A DNA stretch of 7,675 nucleotides from the NCBI GenBank assembly GCA_035544835.1, contig DASZZV010000043.1, positions 1 to 7,675 of the forward strand, given 5' to 3'. Numbering within the stretch: position 1 is the stretch's first letter; every line of letters starts with the position of its first letter. The notes beneath the pieces were generated by a model. The model made no database searches. It was not told the DNA's origin and worked only from the letters and a program-made list of their open reading frames with translations. This document shows positions 6,104-7,675 of this stretch, one piece after another. The stretch comes from DASZZV01 sp035544835 (GTDB lineage: Bacteria; Acidobacteriota; Thermoanaerobaculia; Gp7-AA8). The position numbers and the translations under genes are program-made.

Positions 6104-7111
6104 ATGCCCTCTCTCTTCTCTCTCTTCACCGGACGCGACTCTCGGCGGGCTGTCGAGACAGTCACTCCCGAGCGCACTTTCGCCGATGTCATCCTTCCTC
6201 TCGACACCCGACGCGCTCTCGATGAGGCTCTGGCGCAGGTCCGCAATCATGCGCTGATTTTCGGCCGCTGGGGCCTCGGTGAACGGCATGCGACCGGTCT
6301 CGGGCTGGCGTTCAATTTCGCCGGGCCGCCGGGAACTGGAAAGACCATCTGTGCGGAGGCGATCGCTCACGCGCTGGGCATGAAGCTGCTCGTCGTCGAT
6401 TACGCCGAGGTGGAATCGATGTGGATGGGTGAGACGCCGAAGAACATCGTGAGCGCGTTTGAGTCGGCCGCCGATCAGCATGCCGTTCTCTTCTTCGACG
6501 AAGCCGATGCCATTGCGGCACGACGATCGACTGGGGCGGGTCTGCCGCATCAACGGGAAGGAAACCTGACGGTAAACGTACTCCTGCGCGAGTTGGAGGC
6601 CTTCAACGGCGTCGTGATCTTCGCCACGAACCTCGCTGCGAACTTCGATCCGGCCTTCGAGCGCCGGATTCGCACGCATGTCCGCTTCGAGATGCCGGGA
6701 GCCGAGGAGCGCGAGCGCATCTGGCATGTTCAGATCCATCCCAAGAAGACTCCGCTGGCGAACGACGTCGACTTCCGTTCTCTGGCGGAGCGCTTCGTGG
6801 CCAGCGGTGGAGACATCAAGAATGCGGTGATCAAGGCCGCTGCAGCTGCTGCTGCAGAGCCAGGACCGGATCCATTGAAGAACATTCAGCAGCGTCACTT
6901 CGAGCGGGCTATGGAAGAGGTGCTGGCCGCGAAGATGATCATGCAGCAGTCTCTCTTCTCTGAGACCGCACTGACGATGGACGACCCCTTCACCAAAGCC
7001 CTGGAGGCCCTCGAGACTCGATGGCGCGCCGCGGCCATGCTGGCGGTCGGTCTGGCAGGCACGGCGCTCCTTGCCGCCATCGTCGCTCTGGTGATCGCGC
7101 TGGTCCGGTAA
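6104..7111 (+). CDS. AAA+ ATPase with a C-terminal membrane anchor
   Basis: A 335-aa classical AAA ATPase (COG0464-like) with one ATPase module. Walker A is GPPGTGKT (74-81), the pore-loop region SMWMGE (105-110), Walker B VLFFDEADAI (128-137), sensor 1 ATN (174-176), arginine-finger region ERRIR (186-190) and sensor-2 region GGDIKNA (235-241). Residues about 309-332 are an uninterrupted hydrophobic helix ending in a single Arg, preceded by Arg306 and Arg308, so the protein looks tail-anchored with the ATPase in the cytoplasm. No signal peptide and no protease domain are present, so it is not FtsH. ATG 6104 is the only start, since an in-frame TAG is at 6092-6094; no good ribosome binding site is seen. 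The next gene on the strand encodes an exported protein, but a 218-base gap with a repeat separates them. Protein remodelling or extraction at the membrane is inference. Confidence 0.9.
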   Translation: MPSLFSLFTGRDSRRAVETVTPERTFADVILPLDTRRALDEALAQVRNHALIFGRWGLGERHATGLGLAFNFAGPPGTGKTICAEAIAHALGMKLLVVDYAEVESMWMGETPKNIVSAFESAADQHAVLFFDEADAIAARRSTGAGLPHQREGNLTVNVLLRELEAFNGVVIFATNLAANFDPAFERRIRTHVRFEMPGAEERERIWHVQIHPKKTPLANDVDFRSLAERFVASGGDIKNAVIKAAAAAAAEPGPDPLKNIQQRHFERAMEEVLAAKMIMQQSLFSETALTMDDPFTKALEALETRWRAAAMLAVGLAGTALLAAIVALVIALVR

Positions 7112-7135
7112 AGGCTGACTGCGAGTGTCACACCT

Positions 7136-7267
7136 GGAGTGGCGACATCTTGCCGCCTGGCTTGGCGCCATCCCCGTGGCGCCGTTGCGTGCTGTCCGGT
7201 GAGCCGGTTCACGATAGGGCGGCGGCGCGGGACGCCGCCGGGCCAGGCGGCAAGATGCCGCCACTCC
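7136..7267. repeat. 132-bp element with 26-bp inverted ends
   Basis: The arms 7136-7161 and 7242-7267 are inverted copies matching at 25 of 26 positions, running GGAGTGGCG ... to ... CGCCACTCC. Each arm contains an internal hairpin (GGCGGCA-tct-TGCCGCC in the right arm's complement; the left arm carries the single mismatch). Between the arms are two more hairpins, GGCGCCA-tccccg-TGGCGCC (7164-7183) and CGGCGGCG-cggga-CGCCGCCG (7220-7240). No coding capacity is evident. The organisation suggests a small non-autonomous mobile palindrome (MITE- or BIME-like). No target-site duplication is obvious. Confidence 0.72.
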
Positions 7268-7319
7268 GAATGTAACCGCTCCCCTTACGGAACGTCAAAA
7301 GAGAAACATCTAACTTGCT

Positions 7320-7325
7320 GAGGTG
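7320..7325 (+). promoter_or_regulatory. Ribosome binding site of the right-edge gene
   Basis: GAGGTG lies four bases before the ATG at 7330 and supports that ATG as the start of the exported protein. Confidence 0.55.
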
Positions 7326-7329
7326 ATTG

Positions 7330-7675
7330 ATGCGAGCCGTCCCAGTCTTTCTGATCCTGATTGTCATGGCCACGTCACTCTCAGGGCAGAGGGTACCGCC
7401 GGGGCGATCAAGCCGGAACCAGTCCAATACTATGAATGCCGAGATGTCGATCAAGCAGGCCGCACAACAGCTCGGCGCGGAGAAAAAGGCCTTCGAGCGT
7501 GACATCGAGGTCCTGCGTCACCTTCGGGCCGCGGATGAGGCGATGACCGATCCGATGCAGCCCACGACCTCCGTTCAGAAGGCATATGAAGAGGTTGGGG
7601 CGGCAAAGGCGCTTGTCACCGATTTTCTGGTGAAGCAGGGAGTGGTGCGGATGGATGAGGAACTCGAGAGGGCGC
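7330..7675 (+). CDS. Exported helical protein of unknown function, 3' end missing
   Basis: Open from the ATG at 7330 to the window edge (115 complete codons, no stop). The N-terminus MRAVPVFLILIVMATSLSGQ has a short basic start, a hydrophobic core (about residues 4-17) and a small-residue cleavage zone, so it reads as a Sec signal peptide. There is no lipobox Cys. The mature part is hydrophilic and rich in Ala, Glu, Lys and Gln (for example SIKQAAQQLGAEKKAFERDI, then VLRHLRAADEAM), predicting long helices or coiled coil in the periplasm. No catalytic motif or family is recognised. It is preceded by GAGGTG and stands after the inverted-repeat element. Function cannot be given, and the full length is not in the window. 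Confidence 0.72.
   Translation, partial: MRAVPVFLILIVMATSLSGQRVPPGRSSRNQSNTMNAEMSIKQAAQQLGAEKKAFERDIEVLRHLRAADEAMTDPMQPTTSVQKAYEEVGAAKALVTDFLVKQGVVRMDEELERA

Noticed and set aside
6098..7264. 388-aa minus-strand open frame opposite the AAA+ gene
   Set aside because: It is longer than the plus-strand gene, but its protein is Arg/Ser/His-rich with no domain, whereas the plus strand carries every AAA motif in order. It is an antisense shadow produced by GC-rich codon bias.
1..7675. CRISPR array, tRNA or rRNA genes
   Set aside because: No regularly spaced identical repeats and no recognisable tRNA or rRNA sequence were seen; the repeats present are palindromic intergenic elements.

Overview
This window looks like chromosomal DNA of a GC-rich bacterium. 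The glyoxylate-shunt enzymes resemble the proteobacterial AceB/AceA type, next to a RamB/PrpR (ScfR) class acyl-CoA-responsive regulator. The intergenic gaps are packed with GC-rich palindromic repeats of a kind common in Acidobacteriota and other large environmental genomes. The phylum is inference; there is no rRNA or other marker gene here.

Layout, left to right. (1) 1-276 is non-coding, with two copies of a short interspersed repeat and a 16-bp palindrome. (2) A GNAT N-acetyltransferase gene (277-798, +). (3) A gap with hairpins and an AT-rich pentamer tract (799-1052). (4) A minus-strand operon read right to left: malate synthase aceB (4111-2474), isocitrate lyase aceA (2472-1201, one base after aceB), and a previously uncalled 40-residue, very acidic ORF (1175-1053) with an excellent ribosome binding site. 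(5) An AT-rich divergent control region (about 4220-4379), bounded on the aceB side by a nested palindromic element. (6) A 500-aa ScfR/RamB/PrpR-type regulator (4380-5882, +), transcribed away from the operon and ending in an AT-hook-like tail. (7) A hairpin-rich gap. (8) A AAA+ ATPase with a C-terminal membrane anchor (6104-7111, +). (9) A 132-bp inverted-repeat element. (10) The start of an exported, helical protein of unknown function that runs off the right edge (7330 onward, +).

AceB and AceA together form the glyoxylate bypass, which lets the cell grow on acetate or fatty acids by skipping the decarboxylating TCA steps. The divergent regulator belongs to the family that controls aceA/aceB in Corynebacterium (RamB) and propionate genes in Mycobacterium (PrpR), so it is very probably the local regulator and probably autoregulates. 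The points most worth a second look are the uncalled small ORF of the aceBA operon, the AT-hook-like tail on the regulator together with repeated GTAAAT motifs in the shared control region, the structured element in the aceB leader, and the tail-anchored AAA+ ATPase.
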